Shown: piece by piece, positions 33,992-42,142 of the stretch
Position numbering within the stretch: the first letter of the stretch is position 1
Layout: each line of letters starts with the position of its first letter
Assembly (NCBI GenBank): GCA_937883755.1
Contig: CAKZYA010000006.1
Coordinates: forward strand, 62,001 to 126,000
From: an uncultured Flammeovirgaceae bacterium
GTDB taxonomy: Bacteria > Bacteroidota > Bacteroidia > Cytophagales > Cyclobacteriaceae
DNA: 64,000 nucleotides
Direction: 5' to 3'
Made by a program: the position numbers and the translations under genes
The notes under the pieces: model-generated
What the model saw: the letters and a program-made list of their open reading frames with translations, nothing else
Told to the model about the DNA's origin: nothing
The model's database searches: none

Positions 33992-34786
33992 ATGCAACAG
34001 TACCTTGATTTGATGCGCCATATCCTGGATCATGGTGTAAAGAAAGAAGATCGAACTGGAACCGGTACATTGAGTGTGTTTGGTCATCAAATGCGCTTCG
34101 ATTTACAGGAAGGTTTTCCGGTTACTACTACCAAGAAATTACACTTACGCTCCATTATTCATGAGTTGCTTTGGTTCTTACAGGGCGATACCAACATTCG
34201 TTACTTAAAAGAGAATAAAGTTAGGATTTGGGATGAGTGGGCGGATGAAAATGGCAATCTGGGTCCGGTATATGGACATCAATGGCGGAGCTGGCCTACT
34301 CCCGATGGACGCTCTATTGATCAAATTAAACAAATACTTTATCAGATTAAAAATACTCCCGATTCACGCCGAATCATCGTTTCAGCTTGGAATGTGGCCG
34401 ATGTGGAGAAGATGGCCTTGCCACCTTGCCACGCTCTGTTTCAATTTTACGTAGCCGAGGGTAAACTTTCCTGTCAGTTATACCAGCGTAGTGCTGATGT
34501 ATTTTTGGGGGTGCCTTTTAATATTGCTTCCTACGCTCTGCTGACTATGATGGTAGCTCAAGTATGCGATCTAGAGCCCGGTGAGTTTATTCATACCTTT
34601 GGCGATGCCCATTTGTATACTAACCATTTAGAGCAGGCTGGATTACAACTTAGCCGAAATCCTCGTCCACTACCCATTATGAAAATTAACCCCGAAGTGA
34701 AAGATCTTTTTGCATTTTGCTATGAGGATTTTGAGCTAATCAATTACGACCCTCACCCCCATATTAAAGCTGAAGTAGCGGTGTAG
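33992..34786 (+). CDS. thyA: Thymidylate synthase
   Basis: 264 residues, the same length as E. coli ThyA. It methylates dUMP to dTMP using methylene-tetrahydrofolate. [12 protein letters not shown] holds the nucleophilic cysteine, [22 protein letters not shown] the dUMP-binding Arg/Asp/Asn residues, and [16 protein letters not shown] the N-terminal Arg loop. No folA (dihydrofolate reductase) is adjacent, unlike many genomes. Followed by a hairpin that probably ends the transcript. Confidence 0.97.
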   Translation: MQQYLDLMRHILDHGVKKEDRTGTGTLSVFGHQMRFDLQEGFPVTTTKKLHLRSIIHELLWFLQGDTNIRYLKENKVRIWDEWADENGNLGPVYGHQWRSWPTPDGRSIDQIKQILYQIKNTPDSRRIIVSAWNVADVEKMALPPCHALFQFYVAEGKLSCQLYQRSADVFLGVPFNIASYALLTMMVAQVCDLEPGEFIHTFGDAHLYTNHLEQAGLQLSRNPRPLPIMKINPEVKDLFAFCYEDFELINYDPHPHIKAEVAV

Positions 34787-34787
34787 T

Positions 34788-34808
34788 GCAAGGTTTTAGT
34801 AACCTTGC
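34788..34808 (+). terminator. Hairpin after thyA
   Basis: GCAAGGTT and AACCTTGC form a perfect 8-bp stem around TTAGT, two bases after the thyA stop codon. There is no strong T-tract, so termination may need Rho or may be partial. Confidence 0.5.
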
Positions 34809-35043
34809 TGTATTCCGGTAACTTATACCTCTAAAAGAGTTGCTAGTTACATGAACAGCATTGGTTAGTAAGGCCTCTAAAACACTTATAAAGACAATTA
34901 ATAATATAAATAATAATATAAAATGATCTTTTTCTTCCCTATTTTTCTTTACTAACAATAGTAATGGCAGGTATTCCTAGTTAACATTACTTAGCTGGGA
35001 TTCATGGCTAAACTCAGGATTAAAGTAGTCAGATAGGTGTCAA
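34809..35043. other. A+T-rich intergenic region
   Basis: About 235 bases between the thyA hairpin and the next gene leader. Part of it (34880-34925) is almost pure A and T (AATAATATAAATAATAATAT). No RNA gene or convincing ORF is seen; the promoter of the 35085 gene must lie in the right half. Confidence 0.4.
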
Positions 35044-35080
35044 GTTTGATGCAATTAGGCTGAACGTCTAATTATCAAAC
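35044..35080 (+). promoter_or_regulatory. 5-prime leader hairpin ending four bases before a start codon
   Basis: GTTTGAT plus AATTAG (35044-35058, with a GC bulge) pair with CTAATT plus ATCAAAC (35068-35080): 13 perfect pairs around a 9-nt loop. In the mRNA of the 35085 gene this would hide the ribosome entry site. A similar arrangement precedes the DNA methyltransferase gene. Confidence 0.5.
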
Positions 35081-35084
35081 TGCC

Positions 35085-35738
35085 ATGAAATACATCATTT
35101 GTTTACTGTTCCTTAGCATTACTGTGCAATTTGTAAAAGCTACTGATCTCCCTCAATACGGGGTTTGGTGCACCGGGAAAGTAATACTAGATAATGATGT
35201 AGTATTAGAAGGTAAGATTAGTTACGATCTCAAATTTGAAGCCCTTCAGGTTAAAACAGGTGATTTGGTACGCACCTACACAGCCGAAAATATTGTGGAT
35301 TTCGAAATGTTTGACCCAATCAAGTATCGCCACCGTAAGTACGTAGCAGTTGATCATTCAATGAAGGAAGGATACAAGCGTAAGACCTTTTTTGAAGTAT
35401 TGTCGGATGGAGAGATTACCATACTCCGTAAAAGTAAATATGTACGCCGTCCACGAGTTACAGAAGACTTTCGTGCTCCGCATATATACTTGAATGCGGT
35501 TTGCCGACACACGTACTACATATATCATCAGGAAAAGTTTACTGAGATAGAAGATTTTCGAGCCCAAGTAATGCCCCTGATGAGCTCATACCAGCAAGAA
35601 GTAAATGATTACGTTCAGAAGTGTAGGCTTAAACTAAAGGAAATTCATGAGCAAATGCGAGTTATCAATCTCTATAACCAATTAGCTGCTCAACAAACAG
35701 ATCCCCAGTTCATCAGCGAGTCGTTAGGTGATGAGTAG
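35085..35738 (+). CDS. Exported hypothetical protein
   Basis: 217 residues, family not recognised. A clear signal peptide (KYIICLLFLSITVQFVKA) is followed by a beta-rich segment (GKVILDNDVVLEGKISYDLK, TYTAENIVDFEMFDP) like proteins that fill the periplasm or coat the outer membrane in Bacteroidota, and a helical C-terminal part (LKLKEIHEQMRVINLYNQL). No catalytic motif. Its leader forms a hairpin at the start codon. It stands alone between thyA and the convergent ispE. Confidence 0.65.
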   Translation: MKYIICLLFLSITVQFVKATDLPQYGVWCTGKVILDNDVVLEGKISYDLKFEALQVKTGDLVRTYTAENIVDFEMFDPIKYRHRKYVAVDHSMKEGYKRKTFFEVLSDGEITILRKSKYVRRPRVTEDFRAPHIYLNAVCRHTYYIYHQEKFTEIEDFRAQVMPLMSSYQQEVNDYVQKCRLKLKEIHEQMRVINLYNQLAAQQTDPQFISESLGDE

Positions 35739-35745
35739 ATCGCTA

Positions 35746-36567
35746 CTAAATAGCGGCTTGCCATACTGAGTAAGACTTACTTAACCTATCTACATCAGGT
35801 TTCTGCTCAAATAGCCCGTACAGGGTAGAGCCTGACCCACTCATACTCGCGTAAAATGCCCCAGTCTGGTAAAGCTGATCTTTGATATTCTGCAAAATCG
35901 GGTGTTGCGCGAATACCGAAGGCTCAAAGTCGTTCACCACAGTACTTTTCCAATTATTAGGTTCGCTACCTTTTAGGAGATCATCTAAAGGAATCGTGGA
36001 AAGTTGAGAATTATGGCGTGGTACCACCTCAGCATACGCCTGAGCGGTAGAAATCGCAACGTCAGGAAAGACCAGTACAATATACTTCCCACTCAGATCC
36101 AGTGATATTTCCTGAAACTCATTACCTGTTCCACTGGCCAGCACTGGCTGATTACGAATAAAGAACGGGCAGTCACTCCCAAGTTGACTGGCGTAGCTTT
36201 CTAGCTGCTCATCGGTAAGTGATAGAGAAAAAAGGTCATTTAAACTACAAAGTAGAAAAGAAGCATTAGAGGAACCACCACCTAATCCACCCCCCATCGG
36301 GATAATTTTATGCAGATGAATTTGAACCGGAGGCAGGTCAAAGTCAGTTTGTAATAACTCATAAGCTCGCACGCACAAATTATTCTCAGATTTCCCTGGA
36401 ATGGATAATCCAGAAGTATCAAACTGAAAAGCCTTTGCTTCAATTACCTCGAGAATGTCTCGTAGTGGGATAGGTACGAAGCAGGTTTCAATGTTATGGT
36501 AACCATCCTGCCGTTTACTTACAATGTGTAAACCTAAATTGATCTTTGCGTTGGGAAAAACTACCAT
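35746..36567 (-). CDS. ispE: 4-diphosphocytidyl-2-C-methyl-D-erythritol kinase
   Basis: 273 residues, GHMP kinase fold. FPNAKINLGLHIVSKRQDGYH opens the protein, PMGGGLGGGSSNASFLL is the ATP-binding glycine loop, and YASMSGSGSTLYGLF the C-terminal GHMP motif. It phosphorylates CDP-methylerythritol in the MEP pathway, one step before IspF, which is encoded 10 kb away. It follows fabI on the same strand, separated by 66 bp that contain a perfect 17-bp hairpin. Confidence 0.96.
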   Translation of the reverse strand: MVVFPNAKINLGLHIVSKRQDGYHNIETCFVPIPLRDILEVIEAKAFQFDTSGLSIPGKSENNLCVRAYELLQTDFDLPPVQIHLHKIIPMGGGLGGGSSNASFLLCSLNDLFSLSLTDEQLESYASQLGSDCPFFIRNQPVLASGTGNEFQEISLDLSGKYIVLVFPDVAISTAQAYAEVVPRHNSQLSTIPLDDLLKGSEPNNWKSTVVNDFEPSVFAQHPILQNIKDQLYQTGAFYASMSGSGSTLYGLFEQKPDVDRLSKSYSVWQAAI

Positions 36568-36583
36568 ACCCGGAAACCGAAAA

Positions 36584-36622
36584 CCGGAGTCTGGAAACCG
36601 AAATCCGGTTTCCAGACTCCGG
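36584..36622. repeat. Perfect 17-bp inverted repeat between fabI and ispE
   Basis: CCGGAGTCTGGAAACCG (36584-36600) and CGGTTTCCAGACTCCGG (36606-36622) pair perfectly around AAATC. The flanks repeat parts of the arms (CCCGGAAACCGAAA at 36569-36582 and GGACTCCG after it). In minus-strand RNA the stem would lie between the two genes without a following T-tract. Probably a dispersed repeat that could modulate expression of ispE. Confidence 0.7.
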
Positions 36623-36633
36623 ACTCCGTATTT

Positions 36634-37446
36634 TTATTTGCTCATTTCTTCAATGATTGCCTCGCTGATACCGGAGGATGAGAAGCCGCCATCATGCATC
36701 AAATTCTGCATGGTAACCATGCGGGTAAGGTCTGAGAAGAGCGTGATTACGTAATTGGCACAATCATCGGCAGAAGCATTACCGAGCGGAGACATTTTAT
36801 CAGCGTAGTCGAAAAATACATCAAAGCCGGAAATACCTGTTCCCGCCGTAGTTTTAGTAGGTGACTGAGAAACGGTATTGACCCGGATATTTTTCAGACG
36901 AGCCAGACGAGCACCGTAGCTACGGGCGATAGACTCTAACACCGCTTTCGCCTGAGCCATATCGCCGTAATCAGGAAAATTGCGTTGAGCCGCAATGTAA
37001 CTTAGGGCAACAATAGAACCCCACTCATTCACTACGTCCATTTTCTCGGCCACCTGCATCACTTTGTGGAAAGACAATCCAGAAATATCGAGGGTTTTCA
37101 GAAACCAATCGTAGTTAAGGTTACCGTATTCCCTACCTTTCCGTACATTTGGACTCATTCCGATAGAATGCAGGATGAAGTCCAGCTTTCCATCTAAAAC
37201 TTCGGTAGAATCCTGAAATAGTTTTTCTAAATCTTCTAGCGAGGTGGCATCGGCCGGTAGCACTTTGGCATCGCACTGTTCGGCTAATTCGTTGATTTTA
37301 CCCATCCGCAGGGCTACCGGAGCATTGGTCAGTGTGAACGAAGCACCTTCCTCCCTTGCTTTCAACGCTACTTTCCAGGCAATAGAATTTTCATCGAGTG
37401 CTCCGAAGATAATTCCTTTTTTTCCAGCTAATAAGTTATAACCCAT
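36634..37446 (-). CDS. fabI: Enoyl-[acyl-carrier-protein] reductase
   Basis: 270 residues, FabI-type short-chain dehydrogenase completing each cycle of fatty-acid elongation with NADH. LLAGKKGIIFGALDENSIAWK is the FabI-style nucleotide-binding start. The catalytic Tyr-x6-Lys is in FPDYGDMAQAKAVLESIA, and RVNTVSQSPTKTTAGTGI is the substrate loop region targeted by triclosan. Upstream gene of the ispE pair. No other fab genes nearby. Confidence 0.96.
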   Translation of the reverse strand: MGYNLLAGKKGIIFGALDENSIAWKVALKAREEGASFTLTNAPVALRMGKINELAEQCDAKVLPADATSLEDLEKLFQDSTEVLDGKLDFILHSIGMSPNVRKGREYGNLNYDWFLKTLDISGLSFHKVMQVAEKMDVVNEWGSIVALSYIAAQRNFPDYGDMAQAKAVLESIARSYGARLARLKNIRVNTVSQSPTKTTAGTGISGFDVFFDYADKMSPLGNASADDCANYVITLFSDLTRMVTMQNLMHDGGFSSSGISEAIIEEMSK

Positions 37447-37521
37447 AATCTATGAATTTTGATAGTTCAGTATGTTTTTGGTCGGCAAAACTACTATTTT
37501 TTAGCTTGGCATCAGTAGCTT

Positions 37522-38151
37522 TCAGATTAATTTAATCTCAACCTTCTTCTTCTCCGGTTCAATTTTTAACCATTCCTTGCAGCTGTTTTTCGAGATACAA
37601 TCTATCAAACTTTGATTTTGCAAATAGTTTTCAACTGACTCTTTCCCGAACCGAATGGTCATTTCGTAAATCTCTTGTCCACTTTTACCAATCCAGGCTT
37701 TTGTTTTTATTTCTTGGTTTACTCTCAGAACGGACTTTGCCAAGCTTCTCATCTCAATAGGCAGATAATCTATTCCATCGCACCAAAATCCCTGTACTCT
37801 TTCATCCTCCAACTCACCGAAATTTAGCCTATACTCTAGGTGTGTGCAAAATTCCTGATTGAAGGAAAGCTCCATTTTTAGGTTATAATTGAACGCTTTA
37901 CATTTTGGGCAATCCATATTTTCTTCTATCAATTCATCGAAATTACAGCGGTGGCATTTCCCAAAATCTTTATTGATATGAGCAACCGTAGCTTTTGCAT
38001 CTCTTAAGCTCAAACGATACTCGTCTTTTATTTTTCTAACTGCAAATAATTTAAAATCCTGAACTATCAGCCCCCAAATTTCCAGCTTTTGTTCTTCGGA
38101 GAAACTCAGCTTTACTATTTCACTTCCACATCGTTTGCAGGTTGTGTTCAT
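37522..38151 (-). CDS. Zinc-ribbon protein with L7/L12-like helical segment
   Basis: 209 residues, not a family I can name. TCKRCGSEI at the start and GKCHRCN plus MDCPKCKAF in the middle give three CxxC pairs, enough for zinc ribbons. Between them SLRDAKATVAHIN resembles the conserved helix of the ribosomal L7/L12 C-terminal domain (LKEAKDxV), a module also found outside ribosomes. The C-terminal half shows no motif. Cytoplasmic. Relatively A+T-rich. Lies between fabI and a DUF2279 gene on the same strand. Confidence 0.6.
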   Translation of the reverse strand: MNTTCKRCGSEIVKLSFSEEQKLEIWGLIVQDFKLFAVRKIKDEYRLSLRDAKATVAHINKDFGKCHRCNFDELIEENMDCPKCKAFNYNLKMELSFNQEFCTHLEYRLNFGELEDERVQGFWCDGIDYLPIEMRSLAKSVLRVNQEIKTKAWIGKSGQEIYEMTIRFGKESVENYLQNQSLIDCISKNSCKEWLKIEPEKKKVEIKLI

Positions 38152-38174
38152 CTTCTCGCTCGTTAGTTTTTGAA

Positions 38175-39092
38175 CTAAAAATACAGTGCTCGTACTTTAA
38201 ATCCGTCCACTCGATTATACTCTAAAGTAGGCGCCGGAATTTTAATATAATTGAGTGCCCAAAGAACTTTCTTTAGGTAGGGGTTAGAAACTGGCAGCTT
38301 AGTTAGATTAACATCTACTGAGAGAAAAAACTGTCGGTAGCGAGTTAAACTTGGCATCTGAATACCGCGAGAAACTTCTGGGTTACGAAATTCAGATAAC
38401 ATCCCGTTGCCACTGTAGCCCCACGCCACGTTTAGCCACGGCGGTAGGCGAGATGAGCGAAATATAGATTTTAGGTTGGCTGATAGCCAGTAAGTGTGCC
38501 CATTGTAATCTTGAAAAAAACGTTCGCCGTGCGTCTCACCCAGTACCCACGGACGGTACTGAGCATAACTGGAAGGCGAATAAGAAAATTTCATTCGTAC
38601 GGCTTGTTCTCCCAGCCAAGCTTGTTGGGTTATAAACAGGGCAGAACCAGCCGCGTTAGCAATCATGTCGCCCCAAGAAAAACCGTAACCTTCGTACAAA
38701 CCATCGAATACTTCGATAGGAGTTTGTAAAACCAAGCCCAACGTACCGCCGTACCATAGTGATTTTTTGTGAGAGACTCCCGCCCAGCGCAGTGCCTGAT
38801 AACCTATCTCACTCTCAAAATAGGCCGCGTACATATGTCCGGCCTTGTCTAATTGCAACCAACCATCGTTATCGTTGTACCAATGAAACGGAACCGATTC
38901 GTGATCGCGATACCAAACAAACTGTAAATAGGATAATCCAGCAGCATAAAACGCCGACTCAGCTAGAATAACACCGCGAAGTCGCCCGGTATGAAGGGTA
39001 TCAGGGTACGTTGATTGGGCGGAGGTAGTACTAACCAATAGAACTGTTGCGAGCAAGAAAACGCTACTGAACACTATCTTTCTAATACCCAT
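38175..39092 (-). CDS. DUF2279-family membrane-associated protein
   Basis: 305 residues with a signal peptide (FSSVFLLATVLLVSTTSAQ). WLQLDKAGHMYAAYF and GLVLQTPIEVFDGLYEGYGFSWGD are the hallmarks of the DUF2279 family (YfiM-like), and SWGDMIANAAGSALFITQQ completes the core. The C-terminal 120 residues are specific to Bacteroidota and look beta-rich, perhaps an outer-membrane contact. The function of the family is unknown. It starts 76 bp after the stop of the DJ-1/PfpI gene on the same strand. Confidence 0.82.
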   Translation of the reverse strand: MGIRKIVFSSVFLLATVLLVSTTSAQSTYPDTLHTGRLRGVILAESAFYAAGLSYLQFVWYRDHESVPFHWYNDNDGWLQLDKAGHMYAAYFESEIGYQALRWAGVSHKKSLWYGGTLGLVLQTPIEVFDGLYEGYGFSWGDMIANAAGSALFITQQAWLGEQAVRMKFSYSPSSYAQYRPWVLGETHGERFFQDYNGHTYWLSANLKSIFRSSRLPPWLNVAWGYSGNGMLSEFRNPEVSRGIQMPSLTRYRQFFLSVDVNLTKLPVSNPYLKKVLWALNYIKIPAPTLEYNRVDGFKVRALYF

Positions 39093-39168
39093 AGAAAATG
39101 AACGTTGCTTGACGGTTTGGCGTCTTTGGTGGAAGTGATTTTTACGCTACTGTCAAACAGTCTATTGG

Positions 39169-39927
39169 TTACAAGTCAGAATCTACTACCAAATGCGGAA
39201 TCGTAGCTAAATCCCAATCAATCACTAATCCCTGGGCTAGACTTTCAGCGATTTCTTTTCCGTACAAATACTCACAGAGGTACAAGGCAGCTTCAAAGGA
39301 TTTGGCTCCGCCCGCCGAGGTGATGAACTTGCCATCGTGCACGAATAACACATCTTTATGTACTTCCAGTTGAGGAAACATCTGGCGGTAAGTATTAATA
39401 TCACTCGGAAAGGTGGTAGAAGCATACCCATCTAAAATACCTGCTTTGGCCAGTACAAATGCGCCATCGCAGTGGGAAGTGACAAACTGAGCATTCTCAG
39501 CGGTTTTATGCACGAACTCTAGCATTATTTCGTCTTCCAAATCAGTATCCAGATGATGCTCGGCACTGGGCACGACCAGAATATCAATGGGTGGAACATC
39601 ATCTTTAAGGTAGTTGTAATCTGGTAAAATCCGCATTCCCTCAAAAGTAGTAATTACCTCGGTGGTATTGGCTACCGTAAATACCCGCATGGGTTTGATC
39701 CCCTCGCGGAAAATGGTATGCTGAAAAATATCGTAAGGTGCGGTGAGTTCAGTATTATACACTCCGTCCATAATCAGCAAGGCCACATTATAAGCTTCCT
39801 GTAAAGTGTCTTTCGAAACAGGATTATTTTCAGCAGTAGCGGGCTGAGTTGGATCGCAACCTGAATTACCCAAGCTAAACAGTAAGAAGACAATCAGCGG
39901 AGAAAGTAATCGTAGCATATTTTTCAA
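39169..39927 (-). CDS. DJ-1/PfpI-family lipoprotein
   Basis: 252 residues. A lipoprotein signal (FLLFSLGNSGC) places it in the periplasm or outer membrane. The rest is a DJ-1/PfpI (class I glutamine amidotransferase-like) domain: VALLIMDGVYNTELTAPYDI at the start, and QFVTSHCDGAFVLAKAGILDG with the nucleophile cysteine at the elbow, then FITSAGGAKSFEAALYL. Relatives act as glyoxalases, chaperones or the sensory half of transcription factors; here no DNA-binding domain is attached. Surface location is unusual for the fold. Confidence 0.85.
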   Translation of the reverse strand: MKNMLRLLSPLIVFLLFSLGNSGCDPTQPATAENNPVSKDTLQEAYNVALLIMDGVYNTELTAPYDIFQHTIFREGIKPMRVFTVANTTEVITTFEGMRILPDYNYLKDDVPPIDILVVPSAEHHLDTDLEDEIMLEFVHKTAENAQFVTSHCDGAFVLAKAGILDGYASTTFPSDINTYRQMFPQLEVHKDVLFVHDGKFITSAGGAKSFEAALYLCEYLYGKEIAESLAQGLVIDWDLATIPHLVVDSDL

Positions 39928-40279
39928 TCTGGATTCATAATTAGCTTGAAAGTAGCAAAAATTCAGATGAAGTGTAGCTAAGTTAAAAAGACTTCGACTG
40001 GACTTTTAATAAAAACTATACTACGCCAAAAGTGTCCATTACTGTCCGTTCATTTTTGTCTGGGAGACCCCGTCTTGAAACAAAAACGAACCGCAGCGGC
40101 GGCCGCCAAAAAGTTCAAGAAAATTCAATGCTTCTTCGCACAAAGCTAATGCACACCCCGCTGAATTTTCAGGCCGGCGCACCGATATTTCCAAATCTTT
40201 TATGTGAAGTTGTTTACGAAAAAGACACAAAGACTATTGGTACAATAGTCACCGAAGTCTTCTGATAATGAGGGGCTAA
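39928..40279. other. Intergenic region with a G+C-rich patch
   Basis: About 350 bases without a convincing gene. The stretch GCAGCGGCGGCCGCC (40091-40105) is richer in G and C than its surroundings. Two short overlapping ORFs in the track (77 and 63 aa, opposite strands) show no start signal or recognisable motif. It may be a dispersed repeat or a gene remnant. Confidence 0.35.
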
Positions 40280-41737
40280 TTATTTTCCTTGAATCTCATT
40301 GATTGTTTGCACGATCTGAGACGCCAATTGCCGTTGGTTTTTTTCAGACGCTAAAAATGCTGACTCCTGCGGGTTGGACAGAAAACCTAAATTAAGCAGT
40401 ACCGACGGACAGGGGGCTGTTTTGAGTACCAGAAAGTCAGCTTGTTTTACCGCACTTTTCCCAGCTTCGGTGAGCGTAATGTTTTGGATAAACTGCTGGC
40501 TATATTTTTCTGATAGGTCACTCTGAGCATTTTGGGTTGAATAATATGCTTCTAATCCTTGTTGTGCTTCATCATCGTGCTGATTAATGTGCAGCGAGAG
40601 AAACAAATCAGCATTACTCTGATTAGCTACTTCCACCCGGTCGGAGAGAGAAATAGCATCATCGCCTTCGCGGGTGTAGATTAACCGAATGGAAGAAGTT
40701 GAGGTCAATTCATCCATTGCTTTAGCAATCGCTAATACTATGTCTTTTTCTTCCAGTTGCCCATTGGTAGTTCCAGCATCTGACCCGCCGTGCCCGGCAT
40801 CAATTACTACGGTAAATACCGAGTCGTTTGGGTAATAGGTCAACTGGTTTGACTGACTCGTGAAGGCAGTCATTACGAATAAGCCCACTGCCGCTAGTGC
40901 GGTAAATCCTAGCTTACTGGCGAAAGCCAAGGGAGAAGAAATAGTGCGTTGCATCATAAGAATTCGGTGTTTGGTTAAAGAATAATGAAAGCCACTACCC
41001 AGATGGGGGTAAGTGCGGTGGTGCATAAAATCTAATAATGTATGACTGTAAGCCGAAGCTTTGGATATCTGGCTGACTACGTAGTTATCGGCACAAAACT
41101 CATGGTTAGCCACTAGTGCCCGTCGGTACGCCCAAAGCAACGGATGAAACCAACCGAGAATCAAGATTAGCTCAATGAATAAAATATCCAGCGTATGTCC
41201 GTGACGAACGTGAAGAGACTCGTGCCGAATAATATCTTGAGGAATGTTACTCTGTAAATATTCTTCTTGATTGACAACGACGTAGCGACCGAAACTAAAC
41301 GGAGCTACGGGTTCTTTCACCAAGCGGAGCAATATTTTACCGTTGGTATGATGCTCCGCATTTGCCAGTAGGCAGTACATTGCCCAAAGATGTTTCGCAA
41401 AGCGAAAAGTCATTCCTAACACACCGATTCCGTAAACTAAGTACAACAGATAAACTAATCTGAACTCAGATGGCTGATTGACTGAAGGTGCGCCAATTGC
41501 TCCGGCAGTTTCCGGCAGCTCCAAATCTCCAGTGCTGAACAGAAGATGGCTATCGTCAAAATAGGTGGCTTGAAATAAATCTGGCAGTGTAGCCAACGGA
41601 ATAAGCAGTGAGAAAACAATTGACCCTAGCAAATAGAACCGATTAAACAAAAACCATTTATCCTTCCGAAAGAAGAGGTAATAGCAGCCAAGTAGCAGTG
41701 CCAGGCTGATGGTAGATTTGATTAAGTAAAAAATCAT
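40280..41737 (-). CDS. BlaR1-type M56 protease fused to an amidase-like sensor domain
   Basis: 485 residues. N-terminal membrane helices (about 1-120) carry an M56 metalloprotease with RHESLHVRHGH (zinc His172 and His176, catalytic Glu173) and the third ligand in NHEFCADNYV (Glu213). A last helix (AALAAVGLFVMTAF region, about 275-293) leads to a periplasmic Amidase_3 domain from about 305: VIDAGHGGSDAG (His316), LEEKDIVLAIA (Glu330) and LFLSLHINQ (His383) keep the zinc ligands of muramoyl-alanine amidases. The catalytic Glu, normally in VLVExGF, is Asn449 in SVLLNLGFLSN. This is the architecture of a BlaR1 antirepressor in which the usual sensor is replaced by a probably inactive amidase. Translationally coupled to blaI-like (ATGA overlap). 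Confidence 0.88.
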   Translation of the reverse strand: MIFYLIKSTISLALLLGCYYLFFRKDKWFLFNRFYLLGSIVFSLLIPLATLPDLFQATYFDDSHLLFSTGDLELPETAGAIGAPSVNQPSEFRLVYLLYLVYGIGVLGMTFRFAKHLWAMYCLLANAEHHTNGKILLRLVKEPVAPFSFGRYVVVNQEEYLQSNIPQDIIRHESLHVRHGHTLDILFIELILILGWFHPLLWAYRRALVANHEFCADNYVVSQISKASAYSHTLLDFMHHRTYPHLGSGFHYSLTKHRILMMQRTISSPLAFASKLGFTALAAVGLFVMTAFTSQSNQLTYYPNDSVFTVVIDAGHGGSDAGTTNGQLEEKDIVLAIAKAMDELTSTSSIRLIYTREGDDAISLSDRVEVANQSNADLFLSLHINQHDDEAQQGLEAYYSTQNAQSDLSEKYSQQFIQNITLTEAGKSAVKQADFLVLKTAPCPSVLLNLGFLSNPQESAFLASEKNQRQLASQIVQTINEIQGK

Positions 41738-42111
41738 TGCTTCTTCTTTTCCTCAATTTGTTCCTGAATAATGCTCCGTAGTTCTTCTAATTCCTTAAGT
41801 GACAGGTCAGCCTTTGCAGTGAAAAAGGAAGCAAACTGAGCCGGAGAATTATTGAAGAAGTTCTGGACAATCTGGTTGAAGTGGTTCTTCATATATTCTC
41901 CCTTCTTCAGTTTTGGAAAGTACTCTCGCACCTTGCCTCGCTGGATAAATCCTACCAGTTCCTTATTGATCATGCGAGTGAGTAAGGTGGCAATAGTGGT
42001 GTAAGCGGGTTTAGGTTCTGGAAAAGCATCTACCAGGTCTTTCATGTACGCCTTCTCCAACTTCCAGAGATAATTCATCAGTTGCTCTTCGGCTTTGGTT
42101 AGTTTTTTCAT
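41734..42111 (-). CDS. BlaI/MecI-family transcriptional repressor
   Basis: 125 residues. Winged helix of the BlaI/MecI/CopY family (LTKAEEQLMNYLWKLEKAYM, PAYTTIATLLTRMINKELV) followed by a dimerisation helix region (IVQNFFNNSPAQFASFF). In this family the repressor is cut by its M56 partner, classically between Asn and Phe; an NF pair is present at 84-85 (position suggestive, not proof). The gene overlaps the M56/amidase gene by 4 bp. It probably represses its own operon and unknown cell-wall genes. Confidence 0.9.
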   Translation of the reverse strand: MKKLTKAEEQLMNYLWKLEKAYMKDLVDAFPEPKPAYTTIATLLTRMINKELVGFIQRGKVREYFPKLKKGEYMKNHFNQIVQNFFNNSPAQFASFFTAKADLSLKELEELRSIIQEQIEEKKKQ

Positions 42112-42142
42112 TATAAACTCATTTAAAATTTTAGTACTGCTC

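Noticed and set aside
40032-40265. 77-aa ORF in the 350-bp gap before the BlaR-type gene (and a 63-aa ORF opposite)
   Set aside because: No start signal, no recognisable motif and the two overlap on opposite strands; kept only as an unexplained region.
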